Assembly: GCA_964425105.1 (NCBI GenBank) | Contig: CAYRLE010000003.1 | Location: 5,549-69,548, forward strand | Direction: 5' to 3' | Origin: S012-109 sp964425105 | GTDB taxonomy: Bacteria; Pseudomonadota; Gammaproteobacteria; SZUA-140 | DNA length: 64,000 nt | In this document: one piece after another, positions 43,793 to 52,296 of the stretch | Layout of the letters: every line of letters starts with the position of its first letter | How positions within the stretch are numbered: position 1 is the first letter of the stretch | The notes under the pieces: model-generated | The model's database searches: none | The model's input: only the letters and a program-made list of their open reading frames with translations | Told to the model about the DNA's origin: nothing | Program-made: the position numbers and the translations under genes

Positions 43793-44956
43793 TCACTCCC
43801 GCCGGCACCAGCGCAGCGGGTCGGTGGGCCGGCCGTTGTGGCGGATCTCAAAATAGAGGCCGGTCCGGGAACGGCCGCCGCTGTTGCCCACCGTGGCGAT
43901 GATCTCGCCAGCCGCCACCCACTCGCCGACACTTTTGTAGAGGCTCTGATTGTGGGCATAGAGGCTCATGTAGCCATTGCCGTGATCGATGATGATCAGC
44001 AGGCCGAAGCCGCGCAGCCAGTCGGCGAAGGCCACCCGGCCATGATGGATGCTGCGCACCGGCGCGCCCTCTGCGGCACGGATCATCACCCCCTGCCACT
44101 TCAGCTTGCTGTCGCGGAAGCGACGCTCGCCGTAATGGGCGCTGATGCGCCCCTTGGTCGGCCAGCCCAACTGTCCCTTGAGCGCCGCAAAGGGCTGGAC
44201 ATCACCCTTTTCGGGAGGTATATCGGACAAAGCTTCCTGAAGCTGATTCAGCAAGCGCGCCAGGCGGCGCTCATCCTGGATATACTGTTCCAGGCGCTGT
44301 TCCTTGGTGCGGATCTCCGCCTCCAGGCTGGCCAGCACCTGGCGCCGCTGCTGCACATGAGACTGCTTGTCCGCCATTTGCCGCTGCTGCCGTTCAGAAA
44401 GGGCCGACAGGCGCCGTGACTCGCGCCCGATGCGTTCTTCCAAGGCGGACAGTTCGTCCAGACTGCCCTGGATGGCGCCGATCTGATGCGCGCGGGCCCG
44501 GTTGAAATAGTCGTAATAGGTCAGGGCGCGGCCAATGACCGCCGGGTCCTGCTGATTGAGGATGATTTTCAACTCCCCCTGGCGCCCCATGGCATAGGCC
44601 GCCAGCACCTGACGGCGCAGTGCCTCCTTCTGCCGGGAAAGATTGTGCCGCAGGGCACTGCGCCGCTTGCGCAGGGCCAGCAGTGCCTGGCGCTGCTTGG
44701 CCAGTTCCTGGCGGGTATTGCGCAGCGCCCGGCTCAGCCTGCCGAGCTCCTTCTCCACCTGCTGCAACTGGCGGCGCAGCAGCTGCTGCTGGCCACGGCT
44801 GTCATTGAGAACACTGCGCAGCGCCTGGATCTGCTGGCGCAAGCGTTCCAGCCTGGCGGCCTTGTCGTCCCCCCCTGGCCAGGCAGCCGTGAACGGCAGG
44901 CAGACCAGCAATACCAGCAGGCACCAGCGACGACAAGGTGAATGTGCAGATGGCAT
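43793..44956 (-). CDS. envC: Murein hydrolase activator EnvC
   Basis: Periplasmic activator of septal amidases, 387 residues. A signal peptide (about 1-25) is followed by a long coiled coil (about 30-245, e.g. RLERLRQQIQALRSVLND) and a LytM/M23 domain. The LytM zinc ligands are degenerate: KWQGVMIRAAEGAPV stands where active peptidases have HxGxD. EnvC proteins lack catalysis in the same way, and work by relieving amidase autoinhibition. Encoded between gpmI and ctpA as usual. Confidence 0.93.
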   Translation of the reverse strand: MPSAHSPCRRWCLLVLLVCLPFTAAWPGGDDKAARLERLRQQIQALRSVLNDSRGQQQLLRRQLQQVEKELGRLSRALRNTRQELAKQRQALLALRKRRSALRHNLSRQKEALRRQVLAAYAMGRQGELKIILNQQDPAVIGRALTYYDYFNRARAHQIGAIQGSLDELSALEERIGRESRRLSALSERQQRQMADKQSHVQQRRQVLASLEAEIRTKEQRLEQYIQDERRLARLLNQLQEALSDIPPEKGDVQPFAALKGQLGWPTKGRISAHYGERRFRDSKLKWQGVMIRAAEGAPVRSIHHGRVAFADWLRGFGLLIIIDHGNGYMSLYAHNQSLYKSVGEWVAAGEIIATVGNSGGRSRTGLYFEIRHNGRPTDPLRWCRRE

Positions 44957-45007
44957 GTGCAGGAGATTACCACAGCCTGCAGCACAGCAGGAGCATGTTC
45001 ATGGCGG

Positions 45008-45071
45008 GTGATGCGTGATGGGAAACCATTTCCCTTCCCTTGCGCATCACGCATCACCCACTACTCATCAC
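45008..45071. repeat. Inverted heptamer arrays, GTGATGC type
   Basis: Left: GTGATGC-GTGATGG (45008-45021). Right: ATCACGC-ATCACCC-ACTACTC-ATCACA (45046-45071). It occupies the space between the end of gpmI and envC. Confidence 0.85.
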
Positions 45072-45075
45072 AAAT

Positions 45076-46635
45076 TCACAACAAACTAATCAACGAGTGC
45101 CCTTCCATCTCCGGCGGTGTATCCAGGCCCAACAGATAGAGCATGGTGGGCGCCACATCGGACAGCGCGCCGCTGTCGGCCATGCGCGCCGGCCGGCCGA
45201 TATAGACGAAGGGCACGGGGTTGGCGGTGTGCGCAGTCTGGGGCTTGCCCGTCTCGCGGTCGCACATCTGTTCGGCATTGCCATGGTCGGCGGTGATCAG
45301 CAGTTCGCCACCGGCCTCCCGCACCGCCTTGCAGACCCGTCCCAGGCAACTATCGATCACCTCGATGGCCTGTACCGCAGCCTCCATCTTGCCGCTGTGC
45401 CCCACCATGTCCGGGTTGGCATAGTTGCAGATGACCACGTCGAAACGGCCCGAGGCAACGGCATCCACCAGCCTGTCGGTCACCTCCCGGGCATTCATCT
45501 CCGGCTTGAGGTCATAGGTGGCCACCTTGGGGGAAGGCACCAGGATACGCTCCTCGCCCGGGAAGGGGGTCTCTTCTCCGCCATTGAAGAAAAAGGTCAC
45601 ATGGGCGTATTTCTCCGTCTCGGCGATACGCAGCTGATGCAGGCCGTGGCGGGCGATGTATTCGCCAAATACGTTGTTCAGCTTGACAGCGGGGAAGGCC
45701 ACGGGAATGGCGAAATCCTTGCTGTATTCGGTGAGGCTCACGAAGGCCGCGAGGCGCGGTCGCCGCCCGCGCTCGAAGCCCGTAAACTCGTCCTCGATAA
45801 AGGCGCGGGTCAACTGGCGGGCGCGGTCGGCGCGGAAGTTCATGAACACCACCACGTCGCCATCGGCCATGGCCACTGGCGCCCCACCCGGCGGCACGAT
45901 AGCCGTGGGCTTGACGAATTCATCGGTCTCGCCGCGTTGGTAGGCCGCCTCCAACCCCGCCAGTGCATTCTCTGCCTGATACGCGGCCTGGCCATGGGCC
46001 AGGAGTTCGTAAGCGATCTGGGTGCGCTCCCAGCGCTGGTCGCGGTCCATGGCATAGTAACGCCCCACCAGAGAGGCGATGCGCCCCTGGCCCAAAGAGG
46101 CCAGCAGGGCCTCCATGGCGCGCAGGGACTCGGCGGCGCTCTGCGGCGGGGTATCGCGGCCATCCAGAAAGGCGTGCACATAGACCCGTGCCCCGCGCTG
46201 CGCCGCCAGGCGCACCATGGCCTTGATCTGCTCTTCGTGACTGTGCACACCACCCGGCGACAACAGTCCCATGACATGGACGGCGCGGTCCGTGGCCACG
46301 GCCTTGTCCACCGCCTCCAGCAGCACCGGGTTGCGCTGGAACTCGTCATCGGCGATGGCCTTCTCGATACGGGTGTACTCCTGATAGACCACCCGTCCGG
46401 CACCCAGGTTGAGATGGCCCACCTCGGAATTGCCCATCTGGCCGTGGGGCAGACCCACATTCTGTCCCGAGCCCTGGATCAGGGTATGGGGATGGCGTGC
46501 CCAGAATTCATCCCAGTGGGGAGTGCGGGCCGCCAGGATGGCATTGCAGCGGGGATCTTCATCGTAGCCCCAGCCGTCAAGCACGAGGAGCACCAGTGGC
46601 CGGATGGCGGGGATCTTTTTTTGCTTGTGATTCAT
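45076..46635 (-). CDS. gpmI: 2,3-bisphosphoglycerate-independent phosphoglycerate mutase
   Basis: Manganese enzyme of glycolysis interconverting 3- and 2-phosphoglycerate. The 519 residues have the alkaline-phosphatase-like core with D20 in LVLDGWGYDEDP, the phospho-serine S70 in QMGNSEVGHLNLGAG, and C-terminal metal ligands in NYANPDMVGHSG and LITADHGNAEQM. The ATG at 46635 has AGGA upstream. Downstream order gpmI-envC-ctpA-deacetylase is conserved. Confidence 0.96.
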   Translation of the reverse strand: MNHKQKKIPAIRPLVLLVLDGWGYDEDPRCNAILAARTPHWDEFWARHPHTLIQGSGQNVGLPHGQMGNSEVGHLNLGAGRVVYQEYTRIEKAIADDEFQRNPVLLEAVDKAVATDRAVHVMGLLSPGGVHSHEEQIKAMVRLAAQRGARVYVHAFLDGRDTPPQSAAESLRAMEALLASLGQGRIASLVGRYYAMDRDQRWERTQIAYELLAHGQAAYQAENALAGLEAAYQRGETDEFVKPTAIVPPGGAPVAMADGDVVVFMNFRADRARQLTRAFIEDEFTGFERGRRPRLAAFVSLTEYSKDFAIPVAFPAVKLNNVFGEYIARHGLHQLRIAETEKYAHVTFFFNGGEETPFPGEERILVPSPKVATYDLKPEMNAREVTDRLVDAVASGRFDVVICNYANPDMVGHSGKMEAAVQAIEVIDSCLGRVCKAVREAGGELLITADHGNAEQMCDRETGKPQTAHTANPVPFVYIGRPARMADSGALSDVAPTMLYLLGLDTPPEMEGHSLISLL

Positions 46636-46931
46636 TCGTGTTTCCTGAATTTCTTGTACCACGGCCCACAGAAAGTCTGCAGTCACTGCGGGCAGGAATG
46701 ATAATCCTTTCCGGAACAAAAGTATAACGAGGACAAGGAGTGAGGAGGGGAGGATGCCAAGCTGTTATATTCTCTTGGATTGCCTCCCCCCCGCTGACGC
46801 CCTGCGGATCCTCGCAAAGGCTGGTTTTTTTCCGGCAGATCCCATAAGCTGTGCGCCTTGCGCCATCCTGGCGCCCCCCCAGTGACTCCAGGCGGGCAAT
46901 TGCCCGCACATCCCCAAGGGAACGACTCGGT

Positions 46932-47378
46932 ATGGAACAAATCGGCGCATTCATTCTCAATCACTGGCTGCTGTTTCTGGCGCTTCTGGTGGTGCTCAGC
47001 TTCCTGCTCATGAACGCGGCCCGCAGCCGGCTGTTGGGTTTCCAGGAACTCAAGGCCGCCGAGGCCGTGCAGATGATGAATCACGATGAGCCCCTGTTGC
47101 TGGACACCCGCAGCACGGAGGAATTCGCCCAGGGCCACATCCTGGGCGCCCTGAACATCCCTCATGACCAGTTGCCGGAGCGCCTCGGAGAACTGGAATC
47201 CTGCTGCGCGCGCAAGATCATCGTCTACTGCCGCACCGGACAGCGCTCGGCCGTGGCCGCCGCCCAACTCAAGAAAGCGGGCTTCGAGGCCGTCTATAAG
47301 CTGAACGGCGGCGTCCTGGCATGGCAGGGTGCAAGTCTGCCCCTCACCGGCGCCACCCACCCCGACACGACAAGCTGA
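46932..47378 (+). CDS. Membrane-anchored rhodanese-like protein (YibN type)
   Basis: Sulfurtransferase-like protein of 148 residues with one N-terminal membrane segment (HWLLFLALLVVLSFLLMN) and one rhodanese domain. The active-site loop VYCRTGQRSA has the catalytic cysteine, and LLLDTRSTEEFAQGHILGA is typical. It corresponds to E. coli YibN, encoded next to grxC-secB-gpsA. Here grxC is absent and secB follows directly. Confidence 0.92.
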   Translation: MEQIGAFILNHWLLFLALLVVLSFLLMNAARSRLLGFQELKAAEAVQMMNHDEPLLLDTRSTEEFAQGHILGALNIPHDQLPERLGELESCCARKIIVYCRTGQRSAVAAAQLKKAGFEAVYKLNGGVLAWQGASLPLTGATHPDTTS

Positions 47379-47471
47379 GCTGATAGCAGCATCCATGCCC
47401 TCGACAGCAAGGGGGCAGCAGTGCGAGAATCATCGGCTGGATCATTCATCAATCAATTCAGGTACCGCTTC

Positions 47472-47960
47472 ATGTCTGAACGCAATGAAAACGCCGCTGA
47501 GAAAGCCCAGGGCCAAATCAACATCCAGAAAATCTACATCAAGGACGCCTCCTTCGAGGCCCCCAATTCACCCCGGATATTTTCCGAAGAGTGGCAGCCG
47601 GAGGTCGGCGTCCAACTGCAGAACGCGGCCATAGCAGTGGGTGACTCCACCTATGAGGTGGTGCTGACAGTGACCATCACTGCCAGTCTGGGAGACAAGA
47701 CGGCCTATCTGGCTGAGGTGCATCAGGCAGGGATCTTCGAAATCACCGGCGTGCCACAGGACAAGGTTCCCCACCTGCTGGGCAGCTATTGCCCCTATAC
47801 CCTGTTTCCCTATCTGCGCCACGCCCTGGACGACCTGGTGGTCAAAGGTGGCTTTCCCGAATTCCTGCTCGCACCCATCAATTTCGATGCCATCTTCGAA
47901 GAACAGGTGCAACAGAAACTGCAACAGGCCGAGACCGCCCAGGACAAAGCCGCGCACTGA
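47472..47960 (+). CDS. secB: Protein-export chaperone SecB
   Basis: Tetrameric chaperone that keeps precursor proteins unfolded for SecA. The 162 residues match SecB throughout: INIQKIYIKDASFEAPNSP, VVLTVTITA, EVHQAGIFEITG, CPYTLFPYLRHALDDLVVKG and GFPEFLLAPINFDAIF. It lies between the rhodanese gene and gpsA. Confidence 0.97.
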   Translation: MSERNENAAEKAQGQINIQKIYIKDASFEAPNSPRIFSEEWQPEVGVQLQNAAIAVGDSTYEVVLTVTITASLGDKTAYLAEVHQAGIFEITGVPQDKVPHLLGSYCPYTLFPYLRHALDDLVVKGGFPEFLLAPINFDAIFEEQVQQKLQQAETAQDKAAH

Positions 47961-47992
47961 GGGCATTCCCCGGCGGGCCACCCTTGACCAAG

Positions 47993-49015
47993 ATGATCGC
48001 GGCCACCCTGAAAGATACGAACATTGCAGTACTGGGGGCCGGCTCATGGGGCACCGCCCTGGCGCTGCTGCTGGCCCGCAACGGCGCCCAGGTGCGGCTC
48101 TGGGGACGTGACGTGGAACATCTCGAGAAACTGCGCCGCACCCGAGTCAACCAGCGTTACCTGCCAGACATTCCCTTTCCCGCGACACTGGAACCCAGCC
48201 CCATCCTGGAAGAAGCCCTGGCAGCCGCCCATGAAATATTGATCGCGGTACCCAGCGCCGGCTTCCGCCACACCCTGCGCTTGGCGGTCCCGCAACTGCG
48301 CAGCGATGCCGGGCTGGCCTGGGCCACCAAAGGCCTGGAGCCGGGCCGCGCCTGCCTGCTCCATGAAGTGGCGCAGGAAGAATGTGGCGGCGCCCGCCCC
48401 CTGGCCGTCATCTCCGGCCCCACCTTTGCTTCAGAAGTGGCGGCACGCCTGCCCACCGCAGTCACCGTAGCGGCCAGCAGCACGGATTATGCGCGGCGCT
48501 GGGCGGCGCTGCTCCACAACGAGCGCTTCCGCGCCTATACCTGCGCCGACATCCCCGGCGTCGAGGTGGGCGGAGCGGTGAAGAACGTGCTGGCCATCGC
48601 CGCCGGCATCGCCGATGGCCTGGGCTTCGGCGCCAATACCCGCGCGGCGCTCATCACCCGCGGCCTGGCGGAAATGACCCGCCTTGGCGTAGCCCTCGGC
48701 GGGCAGCGCGAAACCTTCGTGGGGCTGGCCGGACTGGGTGATCTGGTGCTCACCTGCACCGATGACCAGTCCCGCAACCGCCGCCTGGGACTGGCGCTGG
48801 GACGGGGGAGCACCGTGCAAGAGGCCCTGCAGGACATCGACCAGGTGGTGGAGGGGGTACAGACTGCCAGTGAAGTCAGGAACCTGGTGCAAGGCCTGGG
48901 CATCGAGATGCCCATCGTGGAACAGGTCTATCAAGTGCTGCACCGCGGACGCCTGCCGGCGGACGCCGTCAATGCCCTGCTGAGCCGGGAGCAGCGCCCG
49001 GAAACCCCCGCCTGA
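47993..49015 (+). CDS. gpsA: Glycerol-3-phosphate dehydrogenase [NAD(P)+]
   Basis: Makes glycerol-3-phosphate for phospholipid synthesis. The 340 residues have the nucleotide-binding IAVLGAGSWGTALALLLA, the catalytic-lysine region GGAVKNVLAIAAGIADG, and FVGLAGLGDLVLTCT. The ATG at 47993 gives a family-typical N-terminus; a TTG at 47984 is an alternative. No strong ribosome binding site is visible. The stop is 2 nt before the next gene. Confidence 0.96.
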   Translation: MIAATLKDTNIAVLGAGSWGTALALLLARNGAQVRLWGRDVEHLEKLRRTRVNQRYLPDIPFPATLEPSPILEEALAAAHEILIAVPSAGFRHTLRLAVPQLRSDAGLAWATKGLEPGRACLLHEVAQEECGGARPLAVISGPTFASEVAARLPTAVTVAASSTDYARRWAALLHNERFRAYTCADIPGVEVGGAVKNVLAIAAGIADGLGFGANTRAALITRGLAEMTRLGVALGGQRETFVGLAGLGDLVLTCTDDQSRNRRLGLALGRGSTVQEALQDIDQVVEGVQTASEVRNLVQGLGIEMPIVEQVYQVLHRGRLPADAVNALLSREQRPETPA

Positions 49016-49017
49016 CA

Positions 49018-49695
49018 ATGAAGGCCATGATCCTCGCGGCGGGCCGGGGAGAGCGCATGCGGCCCCTCACCGACCACACCCCCAAGCCGTTGCTGGAAGC
49101 GGGGGGGCGACGCCTCATCGAATATCATCTCCAGGCCCTGGCCCAGGCCGGCATCTGCGAAATCGTCATCAATCACGCCCACCTGGGGCGGCAGATCGAG
49201 GATTTCCTGGGCGATGGCAGCCGCTACGGCGTGCAGATCCATTATTCCCCGGAGGACGGTCGCCCCCTGGAGACCGGCGGGGGCATCTTTCATGCCCTGC
49301 CCCTGTTGGGCCCCGAACCCTTCCTGGTGGTCAACGGCGATATCTGGAGCGACTATCCCTTCGCGCGCCTGCCGCGCCAGCCTACCGGCCTGGCCCATCT
49401 GGTACTGGTGCCCAACCCGCCGTTCCACGAAGACGGCGACTTCACTCTGGAACAGGGGCGGGTGGGCAACGGGGAAACAACACGCCTCACCTTCAGCGGC
49501 ATCGCCGTCTATCACCCGCGCCTCTTCAAGGAGTGCCGCGGCGGCGCCTTTCCCCTCGCCCCCCTGTTGCGCCAGGCGGCGGATGCAGGGCAGGTGAGCG
49601 GCGAACACTTCGCCGGCCAGTGGCTGGACGTGGGCACCCCGCAAAGGCTGGCCACGCTGCGGGCAAAATTGGGGGGCAGCGTAGCGTCCACCTGA
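49018..49695 (+). CDS. murU: N-acetylmuramate alpha-1-phosphate uridylyltransferase MurU
   Basis: Nucleotidyltransferase of 225 residues. The signature MKAMILAAGRGERMRPLTDH, then TPKPLLEAGG, PLETGGGIFHALPLL and LVVNGDIWSDY closely follow Pseudomonas MurU of the peptidoglycan sugar recycling pathway. The partner kinase AmgK, often adjacent in Pseudomonas, is not in this window. A different sugar-1-phosphate substrate remains possible. Confidence 0.87.
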   Translation: MKAMILAAGRGERMRPLTDHTPKPLLEAGGRRLIEYHLQALAQAGICEIVINHAHLGRQIEDFLGDGSRYGVQIHYSPEDGRPLETGGGIFHALPLLGPEPFLVVNGDIWSDYPFARLPRQPTGLAHLVLVPNPPFHEDGDFTLEQGRVGNGETTRLTFSGIAVYHPRLFKECRGGAFPLAPLLRQAADAGQVSGEHFAGQWLDVGTPQRLATLRAKLGGSVAST

Positions 49696-49758
49696 TCTTT
49701 GCCCTGCGGGGACGAAATACCGCATAATCCCTCTGAATTTATCTGTAAAGGGCCTTTC

Positions 49759-51192
49759 ATGGGAACCGAGGTCGCTACCAGCCGCTTCAACAAACAGGAT
49801 TTCAAGGCCTACGAAAGGCGTCTCCAGGAAGAAACCGCCCTCCTGGGGGAATGGTTCGACAATGAACTCTTTGTGGAGGAGCACCCCATGGGAGGCTTCG
49901 AACTGGAGGCCTGGCTGGTGGACCGCCAGTACCATCCCGCCCCCCTCAACGAGCGCTTTCTCGACCTCAGCGGCGACATCCTGGTAGTGCCGGAACTGGC
50001 CAAGTTCAATGTGGAGATGAATGGCAGCCCCCTGCCCCTGAGCGACAGCGCACTGCAGGAGATGGAACAGGAACTGGCAGAAACCTGGCGCCGCTGCCAG
50101 CAGATCGCCGCCTCCCTGGAATGCCGCATGCTGATGATCGGCACCCTGCCCACGGTGCGCGACCAGGACCTCACTCTGACCAACATGTCCGGCATGGAGC
50201 GTTTCCGGGCCCTCAACGAACAGGTATTGCGGCTGCGCAAGGGCCGCCCCATCGGCCTCGATATCCAAGGTCGCCAGCACCTGCGCACCGCCCACTACGA
50301 TGTCATGCTGGAGGCCGCGGCCACCTCCTTTCAGATCCACCTGCAGGTGGGCTCGCGGCTGGCCAGCCGTTTCTTCAATGCCTCCCTGATCCTCTCCGCC
50401 CCCATGGTGGCCGCCAGCGCCAACTCCCCCTACCTGTTCGGCAAGGACCTCTGGGACGAGACGCGCATCCCGCTGTTCGAGCAGGCCATCGCCGTGGGCG
50501 GCTACGACTCCCCCGAATGCGGCGCCGAGAGAAGGGTCAGCTTCGGCACCGGCTTCGTGCGCGGCAGCCTCTACGAGTGTTACCAGAAGAATCTGGCCTG
50601 TTTTCCCATCCTGCTGCCGGCGGTCATGGACGAGCCTGTGGAGACCCTCCCCCACCTGCGCCTGCACAACGGTACCATCTGGCGCTGGAACCGCCCCCTC
50701 ATCGGCTTCGGCCGCGACGGCCGTCCTCACCTGCGTATCGAACACCGCGTAGTGCCCGCCGGCCCCACGGTGAGTGACAGCTTTGCCAATGCGGCCCTCT
50801 ATTTCGGACTCGCCCATGCCCTGGCCACCCGCCCCACGCCGCCCGAGGACCAGATCGACTTCGCCGCGGTGCGCAGGAACTTCTACGGCGCCGCCAAGAA
50901 CGGCCTGCGGGCCAAGGTCAGCTGGCTGCAGGGCAAACGCTGCACCGTCCAGGACCTGCTGCTGGAGGAGCTCCTGCCCCTGGCGCGCCAGGGCCTGGAC
51001 ACCCTGGGCCTCGACGGCGCCGCCAGCACCCGCTATCTGGAGATCATCGAGGCGCGGGTGCGCAGCGGCCGCAACGGCGCGGCTTGGCAGCGGGCCTATG
51101 TGGAAAAGCACCAGTGCGGCATGAGCGCCCTCACCGCCGCCTATCTGGAACGCCAGGAGAGCGGCAAACCCGTCCATGAGTGGCCGCTGTGA
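49759..51192 (+). CDS. GCS2-type carboxylate-amine ligase family protein
   Basis: Protein of 477 residues of the glutamate-cysteine ligase 2 (GCS2) fold. Recognisable stretches are MGGFELEAWLVD, AKFNVEMNGSPLPLSD, QGRQHLRTAHYDVMLEAAAT, SFQIHLQVG and LRIEHRVVPAGPTVSDSFAN. Members join an amino acid to a carboxylate with ATP, but the substrate here is unknown and it is not a clear GshA. AAAGGG precedes the ATG at 49759. It is followed immediately by an AstE/AspA-type zinc hydrolase, which suggests the two act on the same amide-linked compound. Confidence 0.75.
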   Translation: MGTEVATSRFNKQDFKAYERRLQEETALLGEWFDNELFVEEHPMGGFELEAWLVDRQYHPAPLNERFLDLSGDILVVPELAKFNVEMNGSPLPLSDSALQEMEQELAETWRRCQQIAASLECRMLMIGTLPTVRDQDLTLTNMSGMERFRALNEQVLRLRKGRPIGLDIQGRQHLRTAHYDVMLEAAATSFQIHLQVGSRLASRFFNASLILSAPMVAASANSPYLFGKDLWDETRIPLFEQAIAVGGYDSPECGAERRVSFGTGFVRGSLYECYQKNLACFPILLPAVMDEPVETLPHLRLHNGTIWRWNRPLIGFGRDGRPHLRIEHRVVPAGPTVSDSFANAALYFGLAHALATRPTPPEDQIDFAAVRRNFYGAAKNGLRAKVSWLQGKRCTVQDLLLEELLPLARQGLDTLGLDGAASTRYLEIIEARVRSGRNGAAWQRAYVEKHQCGMSALTAAYLERQESGKPVHEWPL

Positions 51193-51193
51193 C

Positions 51194-52219
51194 ATGCTGA
51201 CGGTACTGGAGACGCTGCCCGCCGGCCTGCTGGACTGCGAGGCCCGCTGCCTCTATGAAATACTCCCCGGCCCCACTCTGATCCACCTGGCGGGGCGCCG
51301 CAGCGAGCCCCTGTTCGTCTCCGTGCTGCTGCACGGCAATGAATACAGCGGCCTGCTGGCCCTGCAGCAGTTGCTGCGTCATTACCAGCAACGCACACTG
51401 CCGCGCGCCCTGTCCCTGTTCATCGGCAACGTGGCCGCCGCCCGCTACGGCCTGCGGCGCCTGGACCACCAGCCCGATTACAACCGCATCTGGCAGGACG
51501 ACGGCACCCCAGAGCACGCCATCATGCAGCAGGTCATCCAGAGCATGGCCCAACGCCGCGTCTTCGCCAGCGTAGACATCCACAACAATACCGGCCACAA
51601 CCCCCGCTACGCCTGTGTCAACCGCCTGGAACACCGTTTTCTACACCTCGCCGCCATGTTCGGGCGCACCGTGGTCTATTTCATCAAACCGGAAGGGGTG
51701 CAGTCGGCGGCCTTCGCCCGGCTGTGCCCCGCGGTAACCCTGGAATGCGGCCGCCCTGGCGAAGCGCGCGGCGTGGAACATGCCGGCCGTTTTCTGGAGG
51801 CCGCCCTCAATCTCGCCGCCCTGCCGGATCATCCCGTGGCGCGCGGCGATATCGACCTGTTCCATACCGTGGCCCAGGTCAAGATCCCCCCCGACACCAG
51901 CTTCGGCTTCGGCAACACCGCCACCGACATCCAGTTCGCGGAGGACCTGGACCGCCTCAACTTCTCCGAACTGCCACCCGCCACCTGCTTCGGACGCATC
52001 AACACAGAGCGGGCGGTGCGCCTCGAGGTGCGCGACGAGGCCGGCCGTGAAGTCAACGAGTTGTACTTCTCCTATGACAACAAGGAAATCCGCACCCGGG
52101 TGCCGCTGATGCCCTCCATGCTCACCCTCGACAGCCAGGTGATCCGCCAGGACTGCCTGTGTTACCTGATGGAACGCCTGCCCCTGGGAGAGAGGGAAGG
52201 ACTGGGGACTGAGAACTGA
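51194..52219 (+). CDS. AstE/AspA family zinc carboxypeptidase-like hydrolase (M14)
   Basis: Protein of 341 residues with the zinc-site motifs of succinylglutamate desuccinylase/aspartoacylase enzymes: LLHGNEYSGL (His and Glu ligands), DYNRIW, and DIHNNTGHNP (third His). These enzymes cleave amide bonds of acylated amino acids. The ATG at 51194 follows the preceding stop by 1 nt; an in-frame ATG at 51176 would overlap it. The C-terminal GTEN and the stop are encoded in a GGACTGA-type heptamer array. Substrate unknown. Confidence 0.78.
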   Translation: MLTVLETLPAGLLDCEARCLYEILPGPTLIHLAGRRSEPLFVSVLLHGNEYSGLLALQQLLRHYQQRTLPRALSLFIGNVAAARYGLRRLDHQPDYNRIWQDDGTPEHAIMQQVIQSMAQRRVFASVDIHNNTGHNPRYACVNRLEHRFLHLAAMFGRTVVYFIKPEGVQSAAFARLCPAVTLECGRPGEARGVEHAGRFLEAALNLAALPDHPVARGDIDLFHTVAQVKIPPDTSFGFGNTATDIQFAEDLDRLNFSELPPATCFGRINTERAVRLEVRDEAGREVNELYFSYDNKEIRTRVPLMPSMLTLDSQVIRQDCLCYLMERLPLGEREGLGTEN

Positions 52220-52290
52220 GGGCCGAAGGCGAATGCGCCTCTTTGCCCTCTTTTCCCTTGTATCTTGTATCTTTTCTCTTGTATCTTAGA
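52199..52290. repeat. Two heptamer arrays, GGACTGA and CTTGTAT types
   Basis: GGACTGG-GGACTGA-GAACTGA (52199-52219) covers the end of the hydrolase gene. CTTGTAT-CTTGTAT-CTTTTCT-CTTGTAT (52257-52284) ends 12 bp before the cyclase start. The second type is the same unit as at 11405, here without an inverted partner. Confidence 0.8.
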
Positions 52291-52296
52291 CCCGTC

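Noticed and set aside
43793..44956. Active M23 endopeptidase
   Set aside because: The first zinc motif is degenerate (WQGVM), matching the non-catalytic activator EnvC.
45040..46701. 553-codon plus-strand open frame opposite gpmI
   Set aside because: Begins in a heptamer repeat and lies antisense to gpmI.
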